Positions 54,558 through 63,940 are shown, numbered from the stretch's first letter. The stretch is 64,000 bases of DNA from Serratia bockelmannii (GCF_008011855.1 NZ_VOUX01000033.1:496001-560000); one strand, 5' to 3'. Numbers and translations are program-made. Notes: generated by a model not told the origin, from the sequence alone.

Positions 54558-54629
54558 TCAGGTATGTGTAAGGAAGTAAACGAGCACGATTAGCGCTCCA
54601 GCTACGGCAAACAGACGGACCATTTTCAT
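54558..54629 (-). CDS. 23-residue single-pass membrane peptide
   Basis: Encodes MKMVRLFAVAGALIVLVYFL followed by THT: a basic start, one hydrophobic helix (about 6-20) and a short tail. GAGAG lies about 10 bases before ATG. It is convergent with dsbB and shares its terminator. The size and layout are like enterobacterial small membrane proteins; the family is not recognised. Confidence 0.5.
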   Translation of the reverse strand: MKMVRLFAVAGALIVLVYFLTHT

Positions 54630-55169
54630 TGTTATGCTCTCGAACTTGCGGGAGAGCGGCCAAATTACCCAACTTATCGTTTGAAAAGAAGCATCCCGGC
54701 TCAGTTCAGCACGTAATTTACATAACATTAAACTTCTGCAATACCGGCGGCTAAAACCGGCCCTTCCTTTCAACCTTCGAGCATCAATAAATTACCGTTA
54801 CTTATGAACGACTGCGCCTTTGTCACATTCAGAGCACAATATTTTGGTGAAGTTTACCCATAAAATCCTTATAGTATCGGCAACGTGAGTACTACCGATT
54901 TCCCTGGTGTTGTTGTGTGTCTTGCCCCTCATCTTTGCAGGGGCTTTTTTCCCCTATCCCCCATCACGCAACCCCTTACCCGCCTTAAATAAATTGTTGG
55001 AATTTCCCTCTATCCGGCACCAAGCATCAACGCCATTCGCGCATTAAAGATTAAAATCGTTCGCGATGCTTTCCCTATGCTGAATGACGTGTTGACTTTC
55101 ACCCTTTCTTCCTGTGAGCCAGGCTTTGGCTGACTACTGCACATCATATGACATCAAGGACACGATACT
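54630..55169. other. 540-base intergenic region with a candidate sRNA
   Basis: Contains the candidate sRNA at about 54882-54950 (listed separately). The rest is the probable promoter region of the small peptide gene and of the hydroxylase gene at 55170. No ORF of note. Confidence 0.5.
54882..54950 (+). ncRNA. Candidate Hfq-type sRNA with the rpoS-activator core (ArcZ/DsrA-like)
   Basis: A -10 hexamer TATAGT (54870-54875) without a good -35 precedes about 69 bases ending in an intrinsic terminator (GCCCCT-CATCTTTGC-AGGGGC plus six T, 54924-54950). The 5' part can fold into a stem (CAACGTGAG with CTGGTGTTG, one mismatch, two G-U) that presents GATTTCC in its loop, as in DsrA stem-loop 1. The segment GATTTCCCTGGTGTTG (54897-54912) is identical to the target-pairing core of E. 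coli ArcZ. The following TTGTTGTGTGTCTTGCCC resembles the 3' part of RprA. The start site is approximate. Confidence 0.65.
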
Positions 55170-55931
55170 ATGCCGGATACCACATTGCCCCCTTCGTCTC
55201 AGCGCCCGTTCCTGCGGCGCATGCTGCTCAAAGCAGGGAAAAAATTCCTGCGCTGGAACGGCGATTTTCAGACTCGCCATTCGCTGATCTCCACCACACC
55301 GCGGATCGGTAATCATGAATTTAATTGGGTCACGGCGCTGGAAGCCCGTTGGCCTGCCATTCGCGAGGAGTTGGATCGGTTGCTGGAGCACCCGGAGGAT
55401 ATCCCCGCGTTCCACCAAATATCACCGGATCAGCAACGCATCTCCAAAGGGGATAATTGGAAAACCTTCGGGCTGTTTGTCTACGGGCAGCGGGTTGATG
55501 AGAACTGCGCCATTTGCCCGCAGACCGCACAGGCGGTCAGCGAGATCCCCGGCATGCGCACCGCCATGTTTTCGATCCTTAAGCCGCACTATCACATCGT
55601 CCCCCACAAAGGCCCGACTCGTGCCGTGGTGCGCGCGCATTTGGGATTAATCGTGCCAAAGGATCGGGAAAAGCTCTGGATCCGCGTTGACGACCAAATT
55701 CTGCACTGGGATGAAGGCAAGGTGATTTTGTTTGATGATTCCTACGAACACGAGGTTCGCAATGATACCGACGAACTGCGCGCTGTGCTGTTTCTCGATA
55801 TCGACCGGCCAATGGACAAAGTAGGTACGGCGGTGAATAAACTGCTGTTCAGCCTGATCAAGGCCAGCCCGTATGTGAAGCAGCCGCTGAAAAATCTGGC
55901 TAACTGGCATCGCCGCGACAAAAAAGCGTGA
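55170..55931 (+). CDS. Aspartyl/asparaginyl beta-hydroxylase-family protein (LpxO-like)
   Basis: Fe(II)/2-oxoglutarate dioxygenase of the aspartyl beta-hydroxylase family, which in bacteria includes LpxO, the lipid A 2-hydroxylase. It has 253 residues. The Fe/2OG core shows HYHIVPHKGPTRAVVRAHLG and then FDDSYEHEVRND, giving two metal His and the Arg for 2-oxoglutarate. No membrane anchor is evident, unlike many LpxO proteins, so the substrate (lipid A or protein) is open. AAGGA lies 10 bases before the ATG. Monocistronic. Confidence 0.78.
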   Translation: MPDTTLPPSSQRPFLRRMLLKAGKKFLRWNGDFQTRHSLISTTPRIGNHEFNWVTALEARWPAIREELDRLLEHPEDIPAFHQISPDQQRISKGDNWKTFGLFVYGQRVDENCAICPQTAQAVSEIPGMRTAMFSILKPHYHIVPHKGPTRAVVRAHLGLIVPKDREKLWIRVDDQILHWDEGKVILFDDSYEHEVRNDTDELRAVLFLDIDRPMDKVGTAVNKLLFSLIKASPYVKQPLKNLANWHRRDKKA

Positions 55932-56051
55932 AATGGCGGCTTATGCCATGAGCCCCACACCCGTTGGTTAGCTCAATAACGCAGAGGGCGGCATGTCTGA
56001 ACACGCCGCCCTCTTGCATGAAAACGCGTATTGCTCTGCAGGCGCCCGCCT

Positions 56052-56498
56052 TTACCTAGCCCAGTCCGGCTTGTTGAGGATATGGTCCTGCCAGTCCACC
56101 ACCTCGCTTTCACGCACCGCGATATGCCGCACCGTAATGCGCTCGCCGTGCATTGCCGCCTTGGAACCGCTCAGCAGCGGATGCCAGGGGAACAGCGGCT
56201 TGCCTTCACCGATCAGGCGATAGGCGCAGGTCGGCGGCAACCACTCGAAGGTGGTGAGATTCTCGCGCGTCAATTTGATGCAGTCTTCTTCCAGCTCGAA
56301 GCGCCGCTCATAGTTACGGCATTGGCAGGATTTGATGTTGAGCTGGTTGCAGGCTACGTTGGTAAAATAAATCTCGTCGGTATCTTCGTCGATCAGCTTA
56401 TTCAAACAGCATTGCCCGCACCCGTCGCACAGCGATTCCCACTCTTGTTCTGACATTTCCGCCAGCGTTTTCTGTTGCCAAAAAGCGAGTTGTGACAT
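56052..56498 (-). CDS. ycgN: YcgN, YkgJ-type cysteine-cluster protein
   Basis: 148 residues with a Cys-rich zinc/iron-type cluster ([12 protein letters not shown] near residue 25 and [14 protein letters not shown] near 50). UPF0260 family; function unknown. It follows ycgM in the same direction, as in E. coli (ycgN-ycgM-ycgL-min). Confidence 0.93.
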   Translation of the reverse strand: MSQLAFWQQKTLAEMSEQEWESLCDGCGQCCLNKLIDEDTDEIYFTNVACNQLNIKSCQCRNYERRFELEEDCIKLTRENLTTFEWLPPTCAYRLIGEGKPLFPWHPLLSGSKAAMHGERITVRHIAVRESEVVDWQDHILNKPDWAR

Positions 56499-56620
56499 GT
56501 TAGCGTCCGGTTTCGGTAAATGGATAAGTCACCTGCGCACAGGTTCGAGGGGGGACTATATAGACATTTTAGCCACAAGATGCAAGCTTTGCCGCCGACA
56601 CCGCCGGCGGCAAGGAGAAA

Positions 56621-57277
56621 TCAGATCACCCGGGTGCTGAGCGTTTTGCCGTTCAGGCTGATTTTCAGCATATCGCCGGAAGCCATCGGGCCCACGCCCT
56701 GCGGCGTGCCGGTCAGGATAATGTCGCCGGCGCGCAGCGTGAAGAAACGGCTCATATAGCTGATTAGCGGCAGGATCGGCGTGATCATGTCGCGCGTATT
56801 GCCCTGCTGGCGCAGTTGATCGTTGACGGTCAACGACAGCTCGGCGTTTTGCGGATCGCCGAATTCCGCCACCGGAATAAACCCCGACATCGGGCAGGAA
56901 CCGTCGAAGGCCTTGGCCTTTTCCCACGGCTGGCCGGCTTTTTTAAAGCCCGCCTGCAAATCGCGCAACGTCAGATCGAGCGCCACACCGTAGCCGGCGA
57001 TCGCCCGCGCAACGCGGTCTTCGTTGGCCTGTTTCAACGGCGTGCCGATCAGTACCGCCAGCTCCACCTCATGATGCACCGCACCGAACTCTTTGGGGAT
57101 GGCCACCGGCTGACGAATATCGCACAGCGCCGTTTCCGGTTTGATGAATACCACCGGCTCGACGGAAACCGCGCTACCCATTTCCTTGATGTGATCGGCA
57201 TAGTTACTGCCGACGCAAACCACCTTGTTCACCGGGAAATCGAGCAGCGAACCCTGCCAGTCTCTATGTTGATACAT
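56621..57277 (-). CDS. ycgM: YcgM, fumarylacetoacetate-hydrolase-family protein
   Basis: 218 residues of the FAH/HpcE fold, a metal-dependent C-C hydrolase or tautomerase family. Metal-binding Glu residues lie in VHHEVELAVLIG; further motifs are YGVALDLTLRDLQ and GDIILTGTPQGVGP. Eukaryotic relatives include FAHD1 (acylpyruvase and oxaloacetate decarboxylase); the E. coli substrate is unsettled. Separated from ycgN by 122 bases. Confidence 0.93.
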   Translation of the reverse strand: MYQHRDWQGSLLDFPVNKVVCVGSNYADHIKEMGSAVSVEPVVFIKPETALCDIRQPVAIPKEFGAVHHEVELAVLIGTPLKQANEDRVARAIAGYGVALDLTLRDLQAGFKKAGQPWEKAKAFDGSCPMSGFIPVAEFGDPQNAELSLTVNDQLRQQGNTRDMITPILPLISYMSRFFTLRAGDIILTGTPQGVGPMASGDMLKISLNGKTLSTRVI

Positions 57278-57335
57278 ACCGCTTCTCCCAAACTGTAGAG
57301 GCTTGGCGCGCCAAGCCGATTATTGGTGTGCCGGA

Positions 57336-58358
57336 TCAATGTCCGATCGCGTCCGCCATCATACCCACGGCGATAGCGAAATAGTAAGAGCGATTCCAGT
57401 GCATGAGGGTGCGGAAATTATCATAGACCAGGAACGTCCGGCCCTGCAGATCATCCGGCGCAATGATCCAACCGCGCTGAACGGCATGCGGCAACGCACT
57501 GCCATCCGCACGACGCACCCCGCGTTGTTGCCAGGCGTTGACGCTGCGCGCCTGCGCGTCTTTCAACCCCAGCTCGGCCCGATTGAAACCGGCGGGCAGT
57601 TTGACCTCACGCCCCCAGCCGATGCCGGGCTGCCAGCCCTCTTTGGACAAATAACTGGCCGTAGACGCGAAGACATCATCAATGTTGTTCCAGATATCGA
57701 TGCGCCCGTCACCGTCACCGTCCGCCGCATAGCGCAGGAAAGAGCTCGGCATAAACTGGCATTGCCCCATCGCGCCGGCCCAGGAACCTTTCAGCGGTGT
57801 ATCGCCGACGTGCCCCTGCTCGACTATCTGCAGTGCCGCCATCAGCTCCTGGCTGAAAAAGGCTTCGCGGCGCCCTTCAAACGCCAGCGTCGCCAGCGCG
57901 GACACCACATCTTCCCGCCCCTGAATCTTGCCGTAGGCGCTCTCCATGCCCCACAGCGCGATGATATAGCGCCCCGGCACCCGGTAGCGCTCGCCGGCGC
58001 GCGTCCATTGCGCGTGGCGCTGCCGGTACAGTTCGCGCCCCTGGCGCACTTTAACGGGCGTCATCACCCGCCGCAGATAGTCGTCCAGGGTTACCTTCTG
58101 CTCCGGCTGATTGCGATCGGCCTTGATCACCCGATCGACGAAATGGATTTGCGCAAAGGCGCGGTCGAGGGTGGCCTGACTGATGCCCTGCTCCCGCGCC
58201 CGGCGCTTGAGCTGTTCGACATACGCCGGGAACTGCGCCGGATCCCGGCCGCTCGTCGCCAGCGTCGTCTCCTGCGCCGCCTGCGCTGCGCCCGGCATCA
58301 GCACCCCGCCCAACGTCAGCCAGGCGGCCAATACAATTCTTCTTGCCGAAGGTGTCAT
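57336..58358 (-). CDS. MltB-family lytic murein transglycosylase
   Basis: GH103-type lytic transglycosylase, 340 residues. A Sec signal peptide (about 28 residues, ending GAAQAA) lacks a lipobox Cys, so it should be soluble in the periplasm, unlike lipoprotein MltB. The catalytic Glu is in ALWGMESAYGKIQG, followed by the family motif SWAGAMGQCQFMPSSFLRYA and DGDGRIDIWNNIDDVFAST. There is no C-terminal peptidoglycan-binding domain. GGAGG precedes ATG. It lies between ycgM and ycgL, where E. coli has no gene. Confidence 0.9.
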   Translation of the reverse strand: MTPSARRIVLAAWLTLGGVLMPGAAQAAQETTLATSGRDPAQFPAYVEQLKRRAREQGISQATLDRAFAQIHFVDRVIKADRNQPEQKVTLDDYLRRVMTPVKVRQGRELYRQRHAQWTRAGERYRVPGRYIIALWGMESAYGKIQGREDVVSALATLAFEGRREAFFSQELMAALQIVEQGHVGDTPLKGSWAGAMGQCQFMPSSFLRYAADGDGDGRIDIWNNIDDVFASTASYLSKEGWQPGIGWGREVKLPAGFNRAELGLKDAQARSVNAWQQRGVRRADGSALPHAVQRGWIIAPDDLQGRTFLVYDNFRTLMHWNRSYYFAIAVGMMADAIGH

Positions 58359-58386
58359 CGCGCCTCCCCTGGCCGTGGCAACTGTC

Positions 58387-58659
58387 TCAGGCCTTGTCGC
58401 CCGCCAGATGCTGGTTGAGCAGGTTTTCTACCGGCGGCGGGAACTGCAGGTAATAGCCTTCGTCTTTCAACGCCTGCTTCACCTTTTCGATATCCGCCGA
58501 GGCCAATTTCTTGCGCTCATCGAGCGACAGCATCATGGCGAATTGCGGTACACCGAAACTTTTCATCAGCGCTTCCGGCACACGAGAGAAATCGTCTTTT
58601 TTTTCGACATAAAGATAAGTTTGATCGCGTTTCGGGCTTCTATAGATCACACAAAGCAT
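58387..58659 (-). CDS. ycgL: YcgL, DUF709/YcgL-domain protein
   Basis: 90 residues: [20 protein letters not shown], then [14 protein letters not shown] and [20 protein letters not shown] with a PPPVENLL tail. Conserved in gamma-proteobacteria next to minC; function unknown. Divergent from minC (136-base gap), upstream of the transglycosylase gene by 28 bases and likely co-transcribed with it. Confidence 0.93.
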   Translation of the reverse strand: MLCVIYRSPKRDQTYLYVEKKDDFSRVPEALMKSFGVPQFAMMLSLDERKKLASADIEKVKQALKDEGYYLQFPPPVENLLNQHLAGDKA

Positions 58660-58795
58660 TTTTTTAACTCTATTTAATTGAGGGAGCGTCTTGCCTGGAT
58701 ATAACTCTGACTATAACATGCTTATAGTACATCGGAATATCGCACCCCGAGTGGTATTCCGGGGATTTAAAGTTGCTGAGACTGAGTCAGGATAG

Positions 58796-59491
58796 ATGTC
58801 ACAATCGCCAATTGAGCTAAAAGGCAGCAGTTTTACCCTATCGGTTGTTCATTTGCATAATTCACAGCCCGAGGTAATACGTCAGGCGTTACAGGAAAAA
58901 GTTGAGCAAGCGCCCGCTTTTCTGAAAAACGCCCCTGTTGTTATCAACGTCGCAACGCTGGAAGGCGATGCGAACTGGAAAGAACTTCAACAGGCTGTCG
59001 CGGCAGCAGGCCTGCGCGTTGTGGGTATCAGCGGTTGCAGAGATGAGCGTCAAAAGCGCGCGATAGCCCGTGCCGGGCTGCCGCTGCTGAGCGAAGGCAA
59101 AGGCCAGAAGATGGCTGCGCCGGAGCCTGCACCTGCGCCCGTGGTGGCGGATAACGCCCCCGCCAAAACGCGCATCATCAGTACGCCTGTCCGTTCCGGC
59201 CAACAGATTTACGCCCGCAACTGCGATCTTATCGTGACCAGCAGCGTCAGCGCCGGCGCCGAATTGATTGCCGATGGCAATATTCATGTCTACGGCATGA
59301 TGCGCGGTCGCGCACTGGCAGGCGCGTCAGGCGACACGCAATGTCAGATTTTTTGCACCCACCTGGCGGCTGAGCTAGTCTCTATCGCAGGGCAGTACTG
59401 GTTGAGCGACCAAATCCCGTCCGATTACGTCGGGCAGGCCGTACGACTCAGCCTGTTGGATAACGCTTTAACCATACAACCTTTAAATTAA
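58796..59491 (+). CDS. minC: Septum-site inhibitor MinC
   Basis: Inhibits FtsZ polymerisation away from midcell. It has 231 residues. The N-terminal domain (about 1-105: [20 protein letters not shown]) binds FtsZ. A Pro/Ala linker ([14 protein letters not shown]) joins the C-terminal beta-helix domain ([40 protein letters not shown]) that binds MinD. First gene of minCDE, 25 bases before minD. Confidence 0.97.
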   Translation: MSQSPIELKGSSFTLSVVHLHNSQPEVIRQALQEKVEQAPAFLKNAPVVINVATLEGDANWKELQQAVAAAGLRVVGISGCRDERQKRAIARAGLPLLSEGKGQKMAAPEPAPAPVVADNAPAKTRIISTPVRSGQQIYARNCDLIVTSSVSAGAELIADGNIHVYGMMRGRALAGASGDTQCQIFCTHLAAELVSIAGQYWLSDQIPSDYVGQAVRLSLLDNALTIQPLN

Positions 59492-59516
59492 GCCCTTTTG
59501 ACAAGGAATCCATTTC

Positions 59517-60329
59517 ATGGCACGCATTATTGTTGTTACATCGGGTAAAGGGGGCGTTGGCAAGACCACTTCGAGCGCGGCCATCGCTACCGGCCTGGCC
59601 CAGAAAGGCAAGAAAACCGTCGTGATCGATTTCGATATCGGCCTGCGTAATCTTGACCTGATTATGGGCTGCGAACGTCGGGTAGTGTATGATTTCGTGA
59701 ACGTGATTCAGGGCGATGCCACGCTGAATCAGGCGTTGATCAAAGACAAACGCACTGAAAACCTCTATATCCTGCCGGCTTCGCAGACGCGCGACAAAGA
59801 CGCGTTGACCCGCGAAGGCGTTGAAAAAATCCTCAACGATCTCGGCGAGATGGATTTTGACTTCGTGGTGTGCGATTCACCGGCCGGTATCGAAACCGGT
59901 GCGCTGATGGCGCTGTATTTCGCCGACGAAGCTATCATCACCACCAACCCGGAAGTGTCTTCGGTACGCGACTCTGACCGTATCCTGGGTATCCTCTCTT
60001 CCAAGTCACGCCGCGCCGAGAAAGGCGAATCGCCAATCAAGGAACACCTGCTGCTGACCCGTTACAACCCGGGCCGCGTCAGCCGTGGCGACATGCTGAG
60101 CATGGAAGACGTGCTTGAAATTCTGCGCATTCCGCTGGTGGGTGTGATCCCGGAAGACCAGTCCGTGCTGCGCGCTTCCAACCAGGGTGAGCCTGTCATT
60201 CTGGATGCCGAGTCAGACGCCGGTAAGGCGTACGACGATACCGTTTGCCGCTTGTTGGGGGAAGAACGCCCATTCCGCTTCATTGAAGAAGAGAAGAAGG
60301 GTTTCCTGAAACGCCTTTTTGGGGGATAA
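59517..60329 (+). CDS. minD: Septum-site ATPase MinD
   Basis: Membrane-binding ATPase that recruits MinC and oscillates with MinE. It has 270 residues. Deviant Walker A GKGGVGKTTSSAAIA is at 10-24 and Walker B-like DFDFVVCDSPAGIE follows. The C-terminal amphipathic membrane-targeting helix is KKGFLKRLFGG. Three bases separate its stop from minE. Confidence 0.98.
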   Translation: MARIIVVTSGKGGVGKTTSSAAIATGLAQKGKKTVVIDFDIGLRNLDLIMGCERRVVYDFVNVIQGDATLNQALIKDKRTENLYILPASQTRDKDALTREGVEKILNDLGEMDFDFVVCDSPAGIETGALMALYFADEAIITTNPEVSSVRDSDRILGILSSKSRRAEKGESPIKEHLLLTRYNPGRVSRGDMLSMEDVLEILRIPLVGVIPEDQSVLRASNQGEPVILDAESDAGKAYDDTVCRLLGEERPFRFIEEEKKGFLKRLFGG

Positions 60330-60332
60330 ACC

Positions 60333-60602
60333 ATGGCCTTATTAGACTTCTTTCTGTCCCGCAAAAAACAGACAGCCAATATAGCCAAGGAACGGCTGCA
60401 GATTATCGTCGCAGAGCGTCGTCGCGGGGACAGTGAGCCCCCGTATCTGCCTGATCTGAAACGCGATATTCTGGCGGTTATTTGTAAATACATTCAGATC
60501 GATCCTGAAATGCTGCATGTGCAGTTCGAGCAGAAAGGGGACGATATTTCGGTACTTGAACTTAACGTGACATTACCGGAATCGGAAGAAGCAGCTAAAT
60601 GA
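60333..60602 (+). CDS. minE: MinE, topological specificity factor
   Basis: Stimulates the MinD ATPase and drives Min oscillation. It has 89 residues. The N-terminal membrane-binding and anti-MinCD part is [20 protein letters not shown] with [10 protein letters not shown] following. The C-terminal topological domain has [20 protein letters not shown]. Last gene of minCDE. Confidence 0.98.
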   Translation: MALLDFFLSRKKQTANIAKERLQIIVAERRRGDSEPPYLPDLKRDILAVICKYIQIDPEMLHVQFEQKGDDISVLELNVTLPESEEAAK

Positions 60603-60616
60603 TTGCGACGCATTAA

Positions 60617-60647
60617 TTACCCCCTGTATATTTTATGCAGGGGGTAA
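60617..60647 (+). terminator. Hairpin after minE
   Basis: TTACCCCCTG / CAGGGGGTAA, a 10-bp stem with an 11-base loop, starting 15 bases after the minE stop. There is no U-tract, so termination efficiency is uncertain. Confidence 0.55.
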
Positions 60648-60839
60648 CTGTATGTATATCCAGTTATTAAGCATTATCGGCAGCAAAAAATTGATTTTTC
60701 CCTTTGGGACAATTCCCAATTAACTTTGCCGCCACCTCGTTTAAAGTAAATTCTGGCCAGATTTACCTTCAACGCATTATTTCCTGCCTATATTCACCCG
60801 AGCAGAGTTTCCCTACCCTGCCCTGGTGATAACCAGCGA

Positions 60840-61961
60840 TTAATAATCTTTCAGGATGTCCTGCAACGGCGCCATTAATAAATCGCCGCGCCAGCCGCTG
60901 ATTAATTCAGGGCGACTCTCGCCGTCCTTCAGTTTCCAATGCCAGTTCAACAATTGGTTAATTTGGCGACGGGATGCGAGCAGCTCGCTGCTCAACCCGC
61001 TTTGCTCGCTGACGGTAGCGATAGCGGCCTTGATGTCCTTAAACACCTTCTTGTAGCCCGGCTGATCGATAAGGTTAGCCAATGGCGCGGGCAACTCGGA
61101 CTCCTCCAGCGCTTCGGCTTCGGCCACCAGCGCCAGCAGCGTTTTGCCGTGATAACGGATCTCCGGCCCGCTCAGCCCCAGAGAATCCAGTTCTCCGAGC
61201 GAAGACGGCATATAGCGCGCCACCTGCCATAGGTTCTCCTCACGCACCACGAAGTTCACCGCCAGATCGCGCTCGCGCGCCTGGCGCAACCGCCATTCTG
61301 CCAACTTCTGCAAACAGCCGAGCTGACGCGGGCGCAGCTGCCAGGCATTGCTGATTTCGCGATAGGCCACTTCCGGCGCCAGCGTCTCGCTACGGCGTTG
61401 GCACAGCAGCAGGCACTCGTTATGGGCCGCAGCAGTCCAGCCGGCCTCTTCGGTCTCCTGCACCAGCTGTTTGGCCATCGGCAGCAGGTAGAACACGTCG
61501 GCGGCCGCATACACGCACTGTCTTTCAGTCAGCGGGCGCGCCAGCCAGTCGGTGCGCGACTCGCTCTTGTCCAGTTCAACCTTCATGTACTCCGCCACCA
61601 GCGTCGCAAAACCGCAGGAGAGCGGCCGACCGGTAAAGGCCGCCAGGATCTGGGTATCGATCATCGGCGTCGGCAGCGTTTTAAAGGCGTTGAGAAACAC
61701 TTCAAGATCTTCACTGCCGGCATGCAGGAACTTCACCACGGCGGTGTCGGCCAGCAGGTCGACAAACGGCTGCCATTGCTTGATCGGCAGAGGATCGATG
61801 AGGGAGAGTTGTTCACCGTCGTAGAGCTGGATCAGGCCCAGCTGAGGATAGTAGGTGCGCGTTCTGACAAACTCGGTGTCCAGCGCAATCTGGGCATGCT
61901 TTCTCGCCTGCTCGCAGACCTGCTGCAATCCGGCATCGGTAGTGATCAACTGATAATTCAA
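60840..61961 (-). CDS. rnd: Ribonuclease D
   Basis: 3'-5' exoribonuclease trimming tRNA 3' ends. It has 373 residues. DEDD exonuclease motifs are IALDTEFVRTRTYY and FLHAGSEDLEVFL, with YAAADVFYLLPM as Exo III. HRDC domains follow in the C-terminal half (LARKERD-type RQARERDLAVNFVVREENLW). The start is TTG at 61961, as in E. coli rnd, whose UUG start and upstream U-run control translation; here the preceding bases are TGTTT. Confidence 0.96.
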   Translation of the reverse strand: MNYQLITTDAGLQQVCEQARKHAQIALDTEFVRTRTYYPQLGLIQLYDGEQLSLIDPLPIKQWQPFVDLLADTAVVKFLHAGSEDLEVFLNAFKTLPTPMIDTQILAAFTGRPLSCGFATLVAEYMKVELDKSESRTDWLARPLTERQCVYAAADVFYLLPMAKQLVQETEEAGWTAAAHNECLLLCQRRSETLAPEVAYREISNAWQLRPRQLGCLQKLAEWRLRQARERDLAVNFVVREENLWQVARYMPSSLGELDSLGLSGPEIRYHGKTLLALVAEAEALEESELPAPLANLIDQPGYKKVFKDIKAAIATVSEQSGLSSELLASRRQINQLLNWHWKLKDGESRPELISGWRGDLLMAPLQDILKDY

Positions 61962-61990
61962 AACATCATTCTCTTGTAGGATTCAAACAC

Positions 61991-62018
61991 AACAACGCCG
62001 GCATTCACCGGCGTTGTT
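61991..62018 (-). terminator. Terminator between fadD and rnd
   Basis: AACAACGCCGG-CATTCA-CCGGCGTTGTT perfect 11-bp stem, followed on the minus strand by GTGTTTG. Confidence 0.7.
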
Positions 62019-62042
62019 GATAGTCAGACGCGAAAGCGACAC

Positions 62043-63731
62043 CTAGGCGGCATCGGCCGGCTTCGGCGTTTTTAGCTCATCGCGCAGTTCTCGCCGCAAA
62101 ATCTTGCCGACGTTCGACTTCGGCAGTTCATCGCGGAACTCAACAATTTTAGGCACTTTATACCCGGTCAGGTGGCGACGGCAATGGGTCAACAGCTCTT
62201 CCTTGGTCAGCGAGGCGTCTTTCTTCACCACGCAGATCTTCACCGTTTCACCGGAGGCCTCGCTGGGCACGCCGATTGCCGCACATTCCAGCACTTTCGG
62301 GTGCTGGCTGACCACATCTTCAATCTCGTTCGGATACACGTTGAAACCCGAGACCAGGATCATGTCTTTCTTGCGGTCGACGATGCGCACAAATCCCTGA
62401 TCGTCCACGGTCACCACATCGCCGGTCGCCAGCCAGCCATCTTTAAGCACTTCATCGGTGGCTTCCGGGCGCTGCCAATAGCCTAACATAACTTGCGGCC
62501 CTTTGACCCACAGTTCGCCCGGTTCGCCCGGCGGCACGTCATGGCCGTTGTCGTCCACCAACCGAATGTCCGTCGACGGCACCGGCAGGCCGATGCTGCC
62601 GCTGTAGTGTTTCAGATCGTAAGGGTTACCGGCCACCAGCGGCGCGCACTCGGTCAGACCATAGCCTTCCAGCAGGTGTTTACCGGTGGTTTTCTCCCAC
62701 TTCTCGGCCACCGCTTTTTGCACCGACATACCGCCGCCGACCGAGAAACGCAGCGTAGAGAAATCGAGTTTGTGGAACTCTTCGTTGTTCAGCAACGCGT
62801 TGAACAGCGTATTCACCCCGCTCATGGCGGTGAACGGATATTTACCCAGCTCCTTCACCAGACCCGGAATGTCACGCGGGTTGGTGATCAGCAAATTACG
62901 CCCGCCCAGATCGATAAACAGCAGGCAGTTCACCGTCAGCGCGAAAATGTGGTATAGCGGCAGCGCCGTCACCACCAGCTCCTGCCCTTCACGGAACAGC
63001 GGCGAATAGGCGGCCTTGGCCTGCTCAAGGTTGGCCTGCATGTTACGGTGCGTCAGCATCGCGCCCTTCGCCACGCCGGTGGTGCCGCCGGTGTATTGCA
63101 GGAAAGCCAAATCGCTATTAATGATGTCCGGTTTTACATATTGCAGACGGCGGCCGCGCTGCAGCGCGCTGCGGAAGGAAATGGCGTCCGGCAGGTTGTA
63201 TTTGGGCACCAGGCGCTTGACGTATTTGACCACGAAGTTGACCAGCGTGCCTTTGGCGGCCGAAAGCTGGTCGCCCATGCGCGTCAGGATCACGTGTTTG
63301 ACCTGGGTGTTGAACACCACTTTTTCCAGCGTATGGGCAAAGTTGGAAACGATAACGATGGCGCTGGCCCCGCTATCGTTCAACTGGTGCTCCAGCTCGC
63401 GCGGGGTATACAACGGGTTGACGTTGACCACCACCATGCCGGCACGCAGAATGCCGAACAGAGCGATGGGGTATTGCAACAGGTTAGGCATCATCAGCGC
63501 GACACGGTCGCCCTTCTTCAGGCCCAGTTCATTTTGCAGGTAAGCCGCGAAAGCCCGGCTGCGTTCTTCCAGTTTGCGGAAGGTCATCACCTCGCCCATG
63601 TTGATAAAGGCGGGCTGATCGGCATAACGCTGCACGGCATGCTCAAACATTTCGATCAACGACGAATAGCGATCGGCATCAATCTCTGCGGGCACATCTG
63701 CCGGATACCGTTTTAACCAGACCTTATCCAA
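62043..63731 (-). CDS. fadD: Long-chain acyl-CoA synthetase FadD
   Basis: Activates imported fatty acids to acyl-CoA, the entry to beta-oxidation and the source of the FadR ligand. It has 562 residues. The AMP-binding signature is [18 protein letters not shown] near residue 210. The FACS motif is [20 protein letters not shown] plus [20 protein letters not shown]. The start is TTG at 63731 ([14 protein letters not shown]), with CAGGAG 7-8 bases upstream; it aligns with the UUG start of E. coli fadD. The longer ORF from 63776 is not supported. A FadR-type box lies upstream. Confidence 0.96.
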   Translation of the reverse strand: MDKVWLKRYPADVPAEIDADRYSSLIEMFEHAVQRYADQPAFINMGEVMTFRKLEERSRAFAAYLQNELGLKKGDRVALMMPNLLQYPIALFGILRAGMVVVNVNPLYTPRELEHQLNDSGASAIVIVSNFAHTLEKVVFNTQVKHVILTRMGDQLSAAKGTLVNFVVKYVKRLVPKYNLPDAISFRSALQRGRRLQYVKPDIINSDLAFLQYTGGTTGVAKGAMLTHRNMQANLEQAKAAYSPLFREGQELVVTALPLYHIFALTVNCLLFIDLGGRNLLITNPRDIPGLVKELGKYPFTAMSGVNTLFNALLNNEEFHKLDFSTLRFSVGGGMSVQKAVAEKWEKTTGKHLLEGYGLTECAPLVAGNPYDLKHYSGSIGLPVPSTDIRLVDDNGHDVPPGEPGELWVKGPQVMLGYWQRPEATDEVLKDGWLATGDVVTVDDQGFVRIVDRKKDMILVSGFNVYPNEIEDVVSQHPKVLECAAIGVPSEASGETVKICVVKKDASLTKEELLTHCRRHLTGYKVPKIVEFRDELPKSNVGKILRRELRDELKTPKPADAA

Positions 63732-63804
63732 GGTATTACTCCTGAAATCATTACTAATTATCATCGCAGCCCTCAAACTCGCAGCCTAACCATAACAATA
63801 TTTT

Positions 63805-63821
63805 AACTCAGCAGACCAGTT
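63805..63821. promoter_or_regulatory. FadR-type operator upstream of fadD
   Basis: AACTCAGCAGACCAGTT matches AACTGGTCNGACCAGTT at 13 of 16 defined positions, with the right half-site perfect. It lies about 75-90 bases before the fadD start codon. Confidence 0.65.
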
Positions 63822-63883
63822 CGGGTTTTAAACATTATTCAGGTTGCGATGTACGTCACTAATTGTCGGATATTCCCTATCCC

Positions 63884-63913
63884 AAAAAGCAAAAGGGCGG
63901 CCTGAGCCGCCCT
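63884..63913 (-). terminator. Terminator of yeaY
   Basis: AGGGCGGC-CTGA-GCCGCCCT; on the minus strand it is followed by TTTGCTTTTTGGG. It lies 27 bases past the yeaY stop. Confidence 0.85.
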
Positions 63914-63940
63914 GTCAAATATGTTCACATCAAGCGTATG

